From NCBI RefSeq assembly GCF_949628215.1, contig NC_134276.1:69108233-69172232 (forward strand): DNA of 64,000 nt, written 5' to 3'. Of the stretch, positions 38,701-53,700 are shown piece by piece (positions within the stretch are counted from its first letter, which is position 1; each line of letters begins with the position of its first letter). The position numbers and the translations under genes were made by a program. The stretch is from Phalacrocorax aristotelis. Its lineage: Eukaryota; Chordata; Aves; Suliformes; Phalacrocoracidae. The notes beneath the pieces were generated by a model. It worked only from the letters and a program-made list of their open reading frames with translations. It ran no database searches and was not told where the DNA came from.

Positions 38701-41700
38701 TGTGCAGTACCTGCAGCTTCTGTTGACTTCGTGTCCTCTAGCTCCTGTGCAATCAAGATGCTGATGTTTAAGCAGATGAAGGCTAGGGGTTGAGGCTAGG
38801 GTTGTCACTGCGTAGGGACACAGAAAAAGCCTCTGCTCCTTCTTAGCATCTGAGGAGTTGAGCTTGGTGGACATTTGGCAAAAATCTCTCTTTCAGACAC
38901 AATATGTTAAAACAAGCAGGTATGGCTGACATTGGACTGCCAGCTTCATGTCACACAGCGTTTTGTTGTCTGGAGTACAAGTGGCATAGAGTAAAAGTGT
39001 GAAACATCAGAAGATCCCAGTTGGATAGGATCAGGCCTGAACTCCATTGAAGCATGTCAGTTATCTTTGGAAACTTCTGTCTCCTCCATTTTTGAGCTAC
39101 AGACAACCACATTTTAAGTGACGAGAGATAAACAGCGGTATAAACTACCTATGGGCTAGGACATTACATGCCCATTTCAGTCTGCATCATAATCTCTGCT
39201 TCCATCAACAGAAGGGACAAAAGTAGGCCAAACGGGGCTATTGACAGGGACAGTGTGTTTCTGGACAATGGATATAATGTCTTACTCTCCCTCACACCTT
39301 TTGTGCTTTGAGATCCCCTCAGAAGCAGCACTGGAAGGGTGATTATCTTTTATCCAGCGGAGACTTGCACATAGTGTCTACCCTTGACCCATACTTGACC
39401 TATAGCTGCTTTTTATTCTGCATGACTTCAAGGTCAACAGCTCTTGGGGAAACTTTGACAGTTCGGCTGTGTTAGATCTTTGCTACCAAGGGATCCTCAG
39501 GTGTCAGTGTGTGAGCAGGTGTGTGGGCTGATTTCCCTACAGAGACTCTTTAAGACTTGTACTGACCTTGAGAATAAGTAAATGATATGATTAATAGGTT
39601 TGGGGTAGTCTGAGATTTTCAGATATCATAAAATACTGTGAAGCACAAGCTTATAGTTAAGCGTTGTTATTCGTTCAGATGTGCAATTAGATATCCTTGC
39701 AATTAACATGCTTTTGCATGGAGTAATTCTTTGTAAATTTTGCAATAAAAGTAGTGAGCAATTGTGTGTACTGGGTGTACTTTGCCCACACACCTGTTCA
39801 CACTAAGTTTATCCAATTAAGGGAAATATTTAAGTATTGCAAGCTAAATTAATAGATTATTCTGAACTTTTTTTCCAGTGGATTTTAATGATGTTAATAC
39901 CATATGGCAGATGCAAGAGGATTTTTGTTTGCACGTAGTAGAATAATTATCATCCTTAGAATATCAAGATTAGGAGAAATGTGTAAGTTTTATGTTAGTT
40001 TAGCTCATTTGGTTTATTTTACTGTTCTATATTACTAAGAAAAACAAATTACCCCCTCATTTATGCTCCTAGATTCTCATGATGCTGTTCTAAGATTTAA
40101 TTCTGCTCCAACACGCGGCTATGAAAAAGATGTTGGAAATAAAACAACCATGCGGATCATTAACTCTCAGGTAAGATATTCCTTCTGTGATTCAAGTCAG
40201 TGTCACTTCTGTGCAATATGACATTAAATTAATAACTTCTGAGAAAGTGTTGTATAATCTGGGAAACAGCTAGTGATTTAACAGTCCTGATATAGAGCAG
40301 GGAGAAGTTCTCCCCACAGGAAAGTTCACACTGCTGTCAGTGTAGAGTGATTGCAGTAGTTACTTGATATCCTTCTTTTAAAGTACTGTTTTTTAAAGTT
40401 TCTCATGTGTCCTACACCTGTAAAGGATCTGCAGGGTGGCAGAGCCAACAGTACAGAAGACCTTCAGCACACTGCCTCCGGGATCTTCACAAAGCCCAGG
40501 CTGTGGGGATCCCAAAGCTCTTTTCTCATATTCACCAGTTCCCCAATTATTTCCTCGCTGGAAGGCAAAAGAAATGGGAACTGAGTTGTCTTAATATATA
40601 ACTTCAGACAAGTCATCATTCTTTAAAAATTTGGAATGAACTAGTAAAAAACTTTAATGTACACTGGATATTACACATAAGGTGAGTTCGTTGTTTTGAA
40701 TGGAAACATAAAATGGGATTTTCTGTATATGGGTGTCAACAAATAATTGTGCATTGAGCTATAGTGACACCTTATGGTTAAGAGTAGTTCTTCAATTTTG
40801 AAAAAAACCTGAATGGATTTGGACAAACCAAGCCTCTTGCCTTTGTATGAAATGCAACCAAAAAGCGCCAACAGAATTACTGTGAAATTTTATGACATAT
40901 TGAAGCAGTGAGTTTAATTAGTCAATGCCAGTAGTATGGCTGGCCATGTAGCATGCTCTACACGTATTGATTCTTGCTGAATGAGAGCAAAATTCTTATT
41001 AATTAATTTTTTCTTCCTCTTCTTTGATTGACTGCCCATGCAGAGTCAATCTTTTGTGGGTGTTTTCTCTGTGTGTATAAGTTCATGTTCTTTGCCGCCA
41101 CAGAGAGGACTGTTCACTGTCATTTCCATCATACTCATTCTGTAGCTCTTTGTGAGGCTGTAGGAGAGACTCGATCTTTGAGGTGATCTGGGTCAAATAC
41201 GTGCCCTTTCTTTTGCTCAGGGGAAGACAGCAGAAATATCTTACTCTGGATTTAGTGCTGAAATCAAGGTATTAGAGAACATTAATCTTAATGTCATTGA
41301 TTTTACTACATATTTTTTTTTTTACTGTTCATTGTTTTACTATTAGCCTAAACATCCTGGTTGCTGACCATGCCTGAACTCCTGTGCTGGGCAAGGAGGA
41401 GGGTTTAGAAACTTTATTTAGTTGACTAGTCTCACTAGGCTCCCTGTAGGTGAAGGGAGAAATGCCTCCAGGGAGTGATCTGAGCTTTGTTAGCTCCCCA
41501 GTGAAATGGGTAAATTAGCTGCTCGCAGAAGGCTGGGGACCTCCTGGCTCCCAGGACTGCTGCAGTACACTCCCACCGGCGTGGTAATGGAGGGTCCCAT
41601 GGTCTTCTCTGCTGTACTGTACATTGCTCGCTCTCCACAGGCCTCCACAGGACATGGCTAAAATTCAGGCCAGGTCAGCTCACACAGCTTCCTCACGAAC

Positions 41701-44700
41701 ATTGATATTCTCACTACCTTTCTGCTCTTCAGAAGGAAGAGCCACCCTACAAGACAACCTGGATAGGCTGCAAGCCTGGGCCAACAAGAACCTTATGGAG
41801 TTCAACAAGGACAAGTGTAAGGTCATACACCTGGGAAAACATAATCCAGGAGTGCAGCACAGGTTAGGATCTACCCGGCTGGGGAGCAGCTCTGTGGAAA
41901 GGGACCTGGGGGTCCTGGTGGACAGGAAGCTCAACATGAGCGAAGTGTGTGCTGCTGCGGCCAAGAAGGCCAACAGGGTGCTGGGTTGCATCAAAAAGGG
42001 CATCGCCAGCAGAGAGAAAGAAGTCATTATCCCACTCTACTCAGCACTTGCCAGGCTGCACCTGGAGTACTGTGTACAGTTCTGGTCCCCACTCTACAAA
42101 AAGGATGTGGACAGGCTGGAAGGGGTCCAGAGAATGGCCACCAGGATGATCAAAGGACTGGAAAGCCTGCCATATGAGGATAGGCTGAGACTACTGGGTT
42201 TGTTCAGCCTTGAGAAAAGAAGGCTTAGGGAGACCTTACCACCATGTACCAGTATTCAAAGGGTGGCTACAAAGAAGATGCAGACTACTGTTTTACATTA
42301 ACTCACATGGAAAAGATATGGGGTAATGGGTACAAGTTAATCCTGGGGAGATTCCAACTGGACGTGAGAAGATTTTTCACAATGAGAACAATCAGCCATT
42401 GGAATAATCTCCCAGGGAAGTGGTGGATTCCCAAATATTGGACACTTTTAAGGTTCAGCTGGACAGAGTGCTGGGCCATCTTGCTTAGACCATGCTTCTG
42501 CCAAGAAAGGTTGGACTAGATGATCCTTGAGCTCCTTCTAACCTGTGATTCTATTATTCTATGATTTAGAGGGGTCAGAAGCCACCCCTGATGCTCTGGC
42601 CACCTGCTAAGCAACTGGCCTTCCCTTCCCTGCAAGAGATATCTGCGCAGCCCACCTGATAAAAGTTGCTTTCCATACCAATACTGAAGATGGGTTACCC
42701 ATACAGGTTTACTGACCCTCGTTCCCTCATCGTTGTTGGAAATCCCTGCATTCAGTTGATTAAAAGGCTTCTGTGGCCCTCTTCTTCCCTCATGTTCTTT
42801 TCTGCAAAAGCCCAAAGGACATGATGGAAGCCAGTGTAGCCACAACAGATATTGTTATTCCAGAAGAAACTCATCTCATACATATGAATGCAGGCTCACT
42901 AAGAGCGAAACGTGTGGACAACACCTCCAAAGGACTCTTGCTTACTGAAAGGGAAGTAAGAGCTCGTTTGTGTGATTAACTGTGGAACCAAGCTTTTAAA
43001 AGCTTGACCTTTTGGTCTGTTTACTCTGTACTCTCAAAAAAGGACTTTACATTCTCAGGCAAAAACTGCTCTGAGAAATGGAGTTGGGGATGCTGATGGC
43101 AGCACGACTAATTCTGTTCTTGTTGTAGAAGGCTGATGGAAAGTCATTAAGCTCAAAGTTTATGGTAGGAAGAATATTGCTATGGCAACAATATTATTTT
43201 TCTGAAGAAAAATATGCATAATCAAATATGGCTCATTGGATCCTAAAGGGAAATGAAAATTAGTATGGATTTATTTGTCTGGAATGTTGATTAGTTTAAC
43301 AGCTGGAGCCAAATTCATGCTGTTTCAACCAATGCTGAAATCATTTAGCTCAATCCTGCCTGAGATTGGATGCACCAGGGATGACAGAGATCTGGTTAGG
43401 CATCGAGGGTCCAGGAAGGGATAAGCTGGCAGGATTGAAAAGGAAACTTCCAGTGGGGTGGGAGGATCAGGCAGAGTACCAGGAGGTGTGGGAGGGAGCT
43501 ATATGAGAGCAGTAGATAAGAGCAATGTGACAGTTACTTCAAAAAATAGCCCTATCATGTGCCTGTTCCTGGAATTATTTCTCTAGGTATACCAGCCTTT
43601 ACAGTCATGGTCTAGTTTGCCTTTTTGGAGTTACTTGAAAGGAGACTGTCTTGCTGTTGAAATAAGAAAGCAACCAAAATGGGAGGAGGGGAGGAGGAGA
43701 AAAAAAAAAAAGGCATTACCCTTGGTGGCTGTAACCTTTCAAAGAAGGCTGCTCTGTGTCCAAGAAGAGGATCCTGTGTGCAGTCTGAAAAATATTTTAG
43801 CTTTTGTTTTCACATTCCAGAATACACAGTAGTGTTGATATACAATTATGCAGCTTCTCAAGTGGTCCCATCACATCCCTCACAGATGGGGAGTAATTCA
43901 GCATACTGCTACTTCAAACTGGCATGAGTGCTGTTTATGGCTAAGCTCTTTTTTATATATATATTTTTTAACAGAACAAGACGCTTAAAATCAACCAGAA
44001 TTAAAGCAGAACAAACAGCAGTGTGGGGAGGACTGTTAATTTTAGAGAAGGGTTTTGCCATTTTTCTGGATCCCACTTGCTTTTAACACTGTGCAATTGT
44101 TTGCATCCATGTTTTGCAGATTCTCACCAACCCAAACCATCACTTTGTCGACAGCTCCTTGTACAAAGATGTTATCTTAGTAGCCTGGGATCCGGCCCCC
44201 TACTCTGCAAATCTGAATGTGGTAAGACGTCTGCTTGGACCTTTCTTCCCAATCAGTCTGAAAGCACTGGAGACAATTAATTTATTTAGTATTGCAGTTT
44301 CCTGGTTCTCCCTTGTCACAACAAACCCCAAAGTCTGCCCTTTCTGCATGAATTGGTCAAAGTTGGTTTGGTCAAAAGCTTTTTAGTTGCCAGCACTACT
44401 TGTACTGGAATGGACTGCTCTGAGATGGTAGTGTAAATGGATGATGGTTTTTTTGGATAAAATATTGCTATTTTCACATAACAGTGAGTTTTCTGCATGT
44501 TTGCCAAGGAGGGAACACTGCTAGATTTCAGAAGGAGGTTTTATCAGGAAAGGTAAACGATTGCATCCATTTTTACCCCCCTACCTCTCTGCCTTCCAAG
44601 ACAAAATAAAACACCCTAATGAAAATCTCTCTTGGCTCCTTCCCCATTTCTCAGGCCTCCTCCCCACCAGTCTTCCCTCTATGTCCACTCCCCCACAGCC

Positions 44701-47700
44701 ATCTGTGCCCCACCATCCTCCTGCACGCTCAGAGCAGCAGACGTCCATCTGGTTGTCACTGGGGGAGTCTCTGCTTTGGCTGGTGCTGCAGTTCCAGTGG
44801 ACCAGTTGATCTGATGGTTCTTGGCAAGGGGAGCTCAGAGCTGAGAAGGCTGCAAAGTAGAAAGTAAACCTTCATCTGCTGAACTCAGCAACAGATGCCA
44901 GAGGCCGCCTGCCTCCTACACAGGCTGCCGTCAGGCTGCTTCACGTGCTGCTGCTGCCGCCAGCAGGGACAGGGGCGCTCTCAGAGGAAGGTTCGCCCCC
45001 TTGCTCAGGTTTTGTGTCAAGGGTCTTTGAACCCCTTGTTAAATGCGAGCCTGTGAGTGGGAGATGAGGTTGGCTCATCACACTGCAGTGAATTGCTTAT
45101 TGGGAGTCTCTGTATGAAGAAAGGAAGCACAACAGCCCAGAGTGAGGACTGGCTTTCTAGGAGAAGTGTCCACCAGTACAGGCTGTTTTGCTACCTTTGC
45201 TTCTGTTCTGAAGAACCTGAATGAAACTAATTCACATTATTTTGCATGTAGTGTTCAAAACGCATTGGATACCATAAGGTCAAAAAAATTCTTATTTTTT
45301 TTGTTCCCAGTGGTATAAGAAGCCAGACTACAATCTGTTCACGCCCTATGTACAGCATCGCAGGAAGAATCCAAACCAGCCATTTTACATTCTCCATCCA
45401 AAATTTATATGGCAGCTCTGGGACATCATTCAGGAGAACACTAAAGAGAAGATACAGCCCAACCCTCCTTCTTCAGGTTTTATTGGTAAGAGTGTTGAAG
45501 ATGGGCCTGGCAGACATGTTAGATTAAAAAAAAAAAAAAAAATCACAAAAATTATAAATGTGTGCATTGCATGAGGATCAAGTCCATATACGTGTACTCT
45601 TTGTTGTTGGTGCTCTATACAAAAGCAATGACTAGCTAAAACACACAGTATGAGAACTATGAAATAGTTGGGTGAATTTAATGTTCTGCTTTCTTGCCTT
45701 TCACATCCATAGTATGCATGCCAGATTTATAAAACAAACATACATCTGTGAGAAATTTGTATTATTCCATATTAATTTATCTATTGAGAACCTACTTGAT
45801 TCTGAAGTTCTTTGTTGGGATCATAGAGCAGAAATGCATCAGACAAGTGAAAGCATACAGCAGATCACACAGAGAGGATGAAATCACTCATGCAGTCTGA
45901 CAGGCCAAGCTGGATTCCCTACGCAGATCAAGGAATGGGATTTACTATGCCCTGTCACAGCTTCCAGCACTCAGCTGAAAGTGTCCAAAGCATCCCCCTC
46001 TTACACTTGAAGGAATAGAGCTTCACTTTATTTTTTGGTCCTTCCTTAGTAGTTCTTGGGGGATAATTTGCCACTGTGCCCACAGTTCATACAACATAAC
46101 TTACCTGGTGCATAGAGCAGGTCCTGATCGTGAATGTCAAAAGCATGCAAGTACTCAGAGTAGCAAGGCTGAATCAGGTCTTTCTTGCTCCCTCTAGAGA
46201 CACAGAGGGCAACAGAGCTCCAAACACTCGCTTCCACTTTGGAGGAAGATCCATCCTTTCCTCCTTGACATAGTGATATTGGTTTATGTATTTGCTGCAG
46301 GCAGAAGATGCTCTTATCATTCTTTCTGTCTGAATCTGAAAGTGAAGATACCTGAGATTGCATCCAACATGAGAAAACCAGTTCTGAGCACTTATCTTGG
46401 GTTCTGTATATAGTAATGGCATCCCACGATACTGTGGAGCCCACCAAAGGCCTTAGGGAGGGTGCTGACGCTCTCAGAGGGATAACATAAAGGTGTCTGG
46501 GAGATGCCCATCTATGATGTGAGTGGATTGTGCTTACATGGAGCGTGAGTGGAAAGAAGAAGCCTTGTGTGTCAGAGGAGGATGCCTTGGCAGTTAGTTA
46601 CTTCTTGGAGTGAGATTTTTGGAACCTGCTTGTAAAAATTCATAAGAAGTCTGCTCATGTAGAATGATCTCACCAGCAGCATTCACATTTCGCAAAAGCA
46701 TTTCTTGGAGTAATGAAGTTGTTGATAAAAATAGGTTAACAGCTGCTGATCATAAAAATAGTGAAGAGGATCGTTGTGCTGTCAATCCATACTTCCACCA
46801 TATATAAGAAACACATCAAAAGCTTTCTGTGAAGAAACGGAGTTAATTTCCCTATAAGAATAGAACAGTAATCTTCAACCCCAAATCTAAATGTTCCTGA
46901 CAAAAAATATCCTTCAAGCACAGAATGACATGAAAATATCAAGCAAAAACATTAACAACAAAAGCTGTACGGATATATACACACTCTGTGTCTGCAGATG
47001 CAAATTTGCTTCCTTCACCTCTACTGAGAATTTTATTTATATTGTTCTTTTCCAAAGGAGATGCTTAGACATTTTGTTAATGCTATTATTAGCTTTAAGA
47101 AAACAAGGCAGTAAGACAAGCTGATTGGGAGTCATATCCACCTAACTTGATAACTAGATACTATTCTTATAGATGCATTTTAAATATGTAATTAGGGAAA
47201 GGCTTCCTATTTTATTAACCTATTGAATGGATGTCTATGGATTGTACTTGTAACGTAATATAAACTGGGAGACAGCACAGAAATGCAGCTGTGTGTTGTC
47301 AAAGGTGGACTTGAAGGGCAAGATAAAACATATATAATACAGCTTGGCAGAAATCTGAAAAGTCATGTTGGTCTTCAGCTCAGGTATCTCTCAGCAGCTC
47401 CTGTAGCAAATATCCAGTTGGAACTGAAGCTGTCAGACACAACTGAGCGCACCAGTATGAAAGGTGTATCCTGAGTGTTGATTCTGAATGTCCTGATTCT
47501 TATAAAATCTACAAAATTATTTCCTATAAAATTAATAGAAGGAATGGGTAAAGGATGACCATTACAAAATATGAGTGTCTTAATTTCAAGAAGAGATGGG
47601 AAAATGGTTTATTAAATGGCCACACTGCTAATATCATTGTGCTCAAAACAGCTATATGAAGGAAGATAGGCTGCTGTTAAATAGAGGGTATGAATTTTCA

Positions 47701-50700
47701 CAGGCAGAGTGATCTGTATCCCTGAATCTAAGCTCTTTATAGCATGGACTGTAGTGATTCTAATCACTTCATTAGAATAATTTATTGTAAGTCTGTGTGC
47801 AATGCTCTGCAATTAGAACAAATACAGACTGTACAAGGATCTGGTTTGTCCATATTTACACCAGCAGAAAGTCAGGCAGCCCTCTGTGAGCTTGTGGTTA
47901 ATTGCAGAGGAAGAGCAGCAGTTCCTCAAATCACTTTTGCTGCCAGTAACGTGGAGAAGGTAGAAGAAAATTATTCTGGATCAAGTAAAGCAATTTTGTT
48001 TCAAGCTTTTTAACCCTCTTTAGCCCCATTTTACAAAATTGGACAAATGTATAAATTAAAACATGGGAACATCAGGCTATTTCCTTTCAGGAATGTCAGG
48101 AATGTTTTAGCGTGGTCTTAGAGTATTTCTTCAGTAAGTATATTTTTCACCTGACAATTTTATCTATTTCTGCCGCTTAGCACTATTTATAAGAAACCGA
48201 GTCTTCCCGAAGGGAGGATGTTTGGTGGAATGTGTTCTCATGGTGGTGTTCTGCAGCAGTGAGTCACCATCCTTCAGCAGTGATTGATGTCAGGGGAATC
48301 TTTTAACATGGTTAATAGCTGTATTAAAATACTTAAGTCACAATATCATTAAGTCTATTGGAAAATGGGCCAGTGGGTCATTTGTGGAGAAGAGAAAGTC
48401 TCTTGCATGCTGTGACTTTAGGGGAATGAGAGAGTGAGAAGAGGATCTTTTTTCCCTGGTTTCTCCACCGCATAGGGGCTAGGGAGAAGAACATTTTTTG
48501 TGCTTCCTTTGGGGTATAGGATGCCCTGTCTCAGTATAACTCCTTCCTGGAGCCACTGGTTCCTTAAAACCCTATGTACATCAGCTCTGAGCTGGCATAT
48601 TGCTTGAGGAGAGGCAATAGCACTGTGGTAGCTGGTGGTTGGGGTGAGAGAAGCTTAGTGCCTGTCCTGGCTGTAGAGGAGGGGAGAGGAGAAGACGGGG
48701 AGAGAAGTGTTGCACAGAGCAGGATTGGTTGTGCTCTACAGGTTAAGTACAAAATAAGGCACAAGTCTGGAATGCTTTAGTAATACTGCATTTTGTGTTT
48801 TAAGCCTTCAAATATGTCACTGCTTCCAGCCACTTCTGAAATGGTAACATACAACGTACACACACTACGGAGGTGTAAAACCAGGTGGGATGAATATTGC
48901 CCAACCCAGATCAGCTTCGTCCAAGAACAGAGTTTCTCCATTCCTCTCCATCAGGTTCTAACTTGTAGAAGTTCATGTCTTCGGTTTTCTTCTAAACAGG
49001 GTGTCAGCTCACGGCAGCCCATCCATCACCGGTGCCAGGCTGCACCGTAACAGTGCTACACGCAGACCCACATCTGAGCGCAGTCTTTTCTGCTAAATTT
49101 GTTATTACTTTAATATTGTTCTCTACCCAACTTAGTGATGGGTGTAAGTTCAGGACATCGTCAAAAGTAGGCTGAACTCATTGCCTGTCAAATTGCGGCC
49201 CGTTTGTTAGGTGTTACTTCTGGGGGTATTCCATGCCTAGGAAGGATTAACTTGGCACAGACAAGTCACCCTTTAGCGTGGTATTTTCTAGCTCAAAAGC
49301 TATGAATAATGACCAAGAAAACAGAGACACTGGTTTCGGTTTGGATGGTTTTTGTTTAATTTTGTTTTTCTTGTTTGTTTGTTTTGTTTTGTTTTGTTTT
49401 GTGGGGAAAGGTTCACGAGGGCAAAACAAACCTTGTATTTTAATCTGGGAGTCTTTTTTGGCTTGTTTTCTGAGACACTGATGTGGACTTTCCCTGGCTT
49501 GTAATTTTGTCTTATGTGGCATGTCATAGTTTAGCTAATGTCACTCCTCATTATGAATTATTTACTCTTTGTCTCCCTAATCTAATCCTTAGATGAGCTT
49601 TGAGAACCCATTCTTGCATATTTTTGCATCATTTTTGCAGCTGCCACCTTCATGCTTTTAAACAAAACTCTCCACAGCATTCTTATCGTCTTGCATTAGC
49701 ATTAGGCAATTGCAGTGGCAGCTCTTTGCAGTTGAATTTGTTGGTTCACCTTTGTCTGAAGATCGGGTTTGCTAAATGAGCACTGATTTGTTTACATCTC
49801 GTCTTGGACTTTGATCTACTCAAGTTTTCTCAGAAGAAATGTAAGCATCCAGCCACCAAATCTGGGATTTGGATTCCACTGGCAAATCCTAAATTGGCAG
49901 TTGGAAAAAAAAATTCACTGTTATTAGGGAAGGATTTGCCCTATCTTCTGGCAGCAGAAATAAGTGTTACCGGTTCACTTCCTATTAATACATTTTTCAC
50001 TGTGAAATACAAACTCAGTCTTCTTGCCCTCTTTCTGAGCATATCAAAGCTTAGTTTTAATTGAGGCTCATCATATATAAATCAGCAGTCTCTATTTTTA
50101 CCATTCTGCAGTAAGAAAATTCTTCCTACACCCTCCTTAGTAGCCTATGTAAACAACCTAGTTCTGACCTTACGTTTTTGTCACCAGAAAACCAAGACTG
50201 AAACTGCTTCCTTGAGTTTCTCAAGGGCAGCATTCTGTGTGCATTGGATGGGATGGTACATTAGCATTCGGAAAGTTTGGGAGCTTTTTAAAAATGCCTA
50301 GATTATATATACAGGCTTTTCTACGAAGGTTTTGCCCCTGTCTGTTGTTTGCTAACTGGATTTGCTATGAATTCCTACTTACCGTAGTCCATCAGTACAC
50401 TTCGCTAGCTTACCTCTTCAGAGATGATTTTACTTGAAATTCACATTTATATACCCTTATATACCCAGCAGCTTTTGTCTTTTTAAAAAGCTAGCTGAAA
50501 GCTCTGACTGTGGTGTTATTTTTTTACTCCCAAATCAAAAAATGGTCTTTGTAGATTTTTACATTTTAGGTTGTCTGTGTAGGCGGTAGTCTCTGCTATA
50601 TGTTGTAGCTTTTAGTGTAACATATGAACCACAGAACACAAAATTATAACTAAGCCCAGATTACTTTATTGTTGGGAGAAAGAAAGGCTTGTTTGAGGCT

Positions 50701-53700
50701 TTACAGTTGACATTACGGATTTAACAGTTATGCGTCATTAATATTTGATAACATTATTTTAATCTTCATTTGCATGCATTGAGACAATAGTACAAGCAAG
50801 ACTATCATTACACTGCAACATTAGCAGAGCATTGCATGACTAAGAACTTAAATTTGAAATGGCTTCAGAGAGCATGTTGAATAGAAGAATGCAGCTGATC
50901 TCCAGCTCTGCTTAGAAAAAATACACTTGCAAGAACTGAAAGAAACAATTTGACATATTAAGAGTTGCCTTTATAACTGTTACTTACTCAGCTGTTTGCC
51001 AGCAGTTGGTGAACAGAATAGCGCTTACTCTTTTCAGCTCAGTTTTGTTCAAGTATTATCACACAAATAAATAATACTTCCAAATACATAACCGTTAAAT
51101 TCTTCTTATTCTAATAAAAAGCACTCTGAAATTTGAGCATCCTCTACTTCCTGACATACAGAGATAAAAGAGCAAACTCTCCTCTCACAGCACCCCAAAT
51201 CACATAAGAAAATCTATACTATTCTAATGCATCACCCAGATTTGAAAAATACATTTAAAATGATATGATATTATTGGTCAGCATTTTCCAGTCTGTGCTC
51301 ATATTACAGTATATGTTACTGTGATTAATGTACGGTTTTTTGCATTTAGCATTAAGTGATAAATACGTCATTTCCTAGGTGTACAATATAATGCGAGTAT
51401 CTATACATCAAAGATGACAAATATTGCACAACTTATTAAGCTTAGGCACAGGGCCATTTGGTGACAAATTTCTTAAATTTACAGAAAACCAAATATTTAT
51501 TAGGTATTGTTTTCTTGTGGTTAGTATTTGTCATAATTCATGAACTAAACAGAGGTAAAAGAACCCTTTTTTAGAAACATAGTATTTTAAAAAGCAAAAG
51601 GTATTTTTAATATATGTTCCAAAGAATAACTGAGGCACATTTGGCCCAGTTTGAAGGAGTGACAGATTTTCCTCTGGTACCTGAAATCTAATCAAGAGAG
51701 GACAAATAGAGACTATAGAAGTAGACTAACATATCGAAAACTAAATGCTTTCTGTGTATATGTAATGCTTTCAAGTGTACACATTATCAAACATAAACTT
51801 ACTGGTGTGTCTAGCTAAATGCTCTTCTGTGACTAAATTTGTGGTGTGTGTGAAATGAGACACATTATGAGTATAATAATCAGATTATGAGTATTTAAAT
51901 GTTTTCAGCATCTCTAACATTTTGTTAAAATGATGCTGAGTTCTTGCAGAATGTTTGAGTTGCACTTATTATTCTAGATGCCTTCATACAGCATCTGTTG
52001 TATTCAGGTATATTAAACTATATTTTATTTCCTAGCGAACATTCTTTTTAAATTAGTGCGCTAACCACAAAGCCTAATTGTACCGTACAAAAGATATATG
52101 ATGGAAATTCAACACCTCTTGAGTCATTAAAATTGTTAAGAACAGATTGAAAATATTTTCTCCTTTTGAATAGAATCCGTAGTATACGTTCATTTGTATA
52201 AACTATCCATGCAAGGAATTTAATCTTAATTTAATTCTGGTTTAAATGTTTTCAGTGCAAATTGGAAAAGCTCAGGAGTTTATTTGTGCCAGTTGAACTA
52301 AGTTTAAGCCATACCCAACATTTCCTGACACCGTAGATACCTGCCAAATAGGAAAAAAAAAAAGTAACATGCCTTTTTGAGGATTTCGAAATACTAATAT
52401 ATAATATTTTGAAATACCTAATACTTTATTAGAATCTAACATTGTACTGTTCTAACAAACTTGCAGGTTGACTGTTTCTCTATGCTCACAATCTTATTTT
52501 TTATTTTTTTTTTTCCCCAGTATGGTATTCAAGGACATTGTCATTCAACTATAAAGCATTCATAAAGCACATCTTTGAATGATCTACTATAAAACAACTT
52601 TTCTCCACACAGGCAGAATTATTTTGCATTTTTCCATTTTCACAGTTATAATCCAAATGGGACTTTTGAAATACCAGCAAGGGTATTAGAATTACATTAA
52701 AGTGGCCTATACAGAAATGTCTTCAGTTGTGATTTTGAAGGTATGGTTGCACCAGTCATGCTTGCCAAAGTTAAAATTGTGCCAGATACCCTGAATTTCT
52801 CTATGGATTTTAGATTGGATATTTAAGATCTGAAAGTTTTAAAGCTTAAGCATAGGTTCTTGGAAGAGGCTGGGTCTGATGGTCATTTTGACACCTGCTT
52901 ACTGGTTTCAGAGTCATGCCTACAATATTATTTTCACATGCTTCAGTAAACTTCCAAAAGGATTCAGCAGCTTCATTTCCATCCTTGGAGATACTCAGGA
53001 CTGGGCTGGACAGGACCCCAAAGGGACCTGATCTAACTTCAAAGTTGTCCCTGCTCTGAGGGGACTCTGAACTGCCTGCTCAGTTTCCTCCAGACCCCTC
53101 TGCAGATCTCATGGCAACGTCATCACTCAGACTGGCAATATTTTTACTGGTTTGTACTGGAGCTTAACAGGTTCTTGACCAAATCCCCTAGGCACAATAG
53201 TAATACTGCTACGACTAGATTAATCTAGTTTTTACTGAGCTTTTTTAGGTCCCACTGATGAAAAGCAGACTTCGCGCTGTGCCCCGTGGACTTCTCTCAA
53301 CATTCATTCTAAAGAGTACTTCACCCTTTTTTGATGTTTGCGTGCTATAGATAGCCTATAGGTTTTCCCCTTCAGGTTTTACTTTTTCTTAAGTTGTGCG
53401 TGTCCTCTGGCCTTCCCTAAATACTTTGTAATTCTCTGCTTTCACTCCTATTCCTGTACCTTAATCCTTATGAGTGTAAAAAAAAAACCCCAACTCCTCT
53501 CAGCTTAATCATTGTACATAAAATTGACTTCTGTTTATGGTCCATAGCTAGGTCAGTCAGAGAGCAGGGCTCATGCTGCCTAGCTTTAGATGTCTCCGGT
53601 GCAGGTCTGTTTTTGTGTTAGTCAGCCTCAGACTTATTAGAGCAAAAAATAGGCACCTCTTAAATATGGCTATGAGACCTCTGTTCCCCTCAACATGTGA

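Noticed and set aside
41624..42301. 225-codon plus-strand open frame as a host gene
   Set aside because: From about 41743 it is CR1 reverse transcriptase. The first 40 codons are chance read-through upstream of the truncation.
46046..46447. 133-codon minus-strand open frame in intron 5
   Set aside because: Overlaps another frame on the same strand, resembles no known protein, and has no clear splice sites or poly(A) signal.
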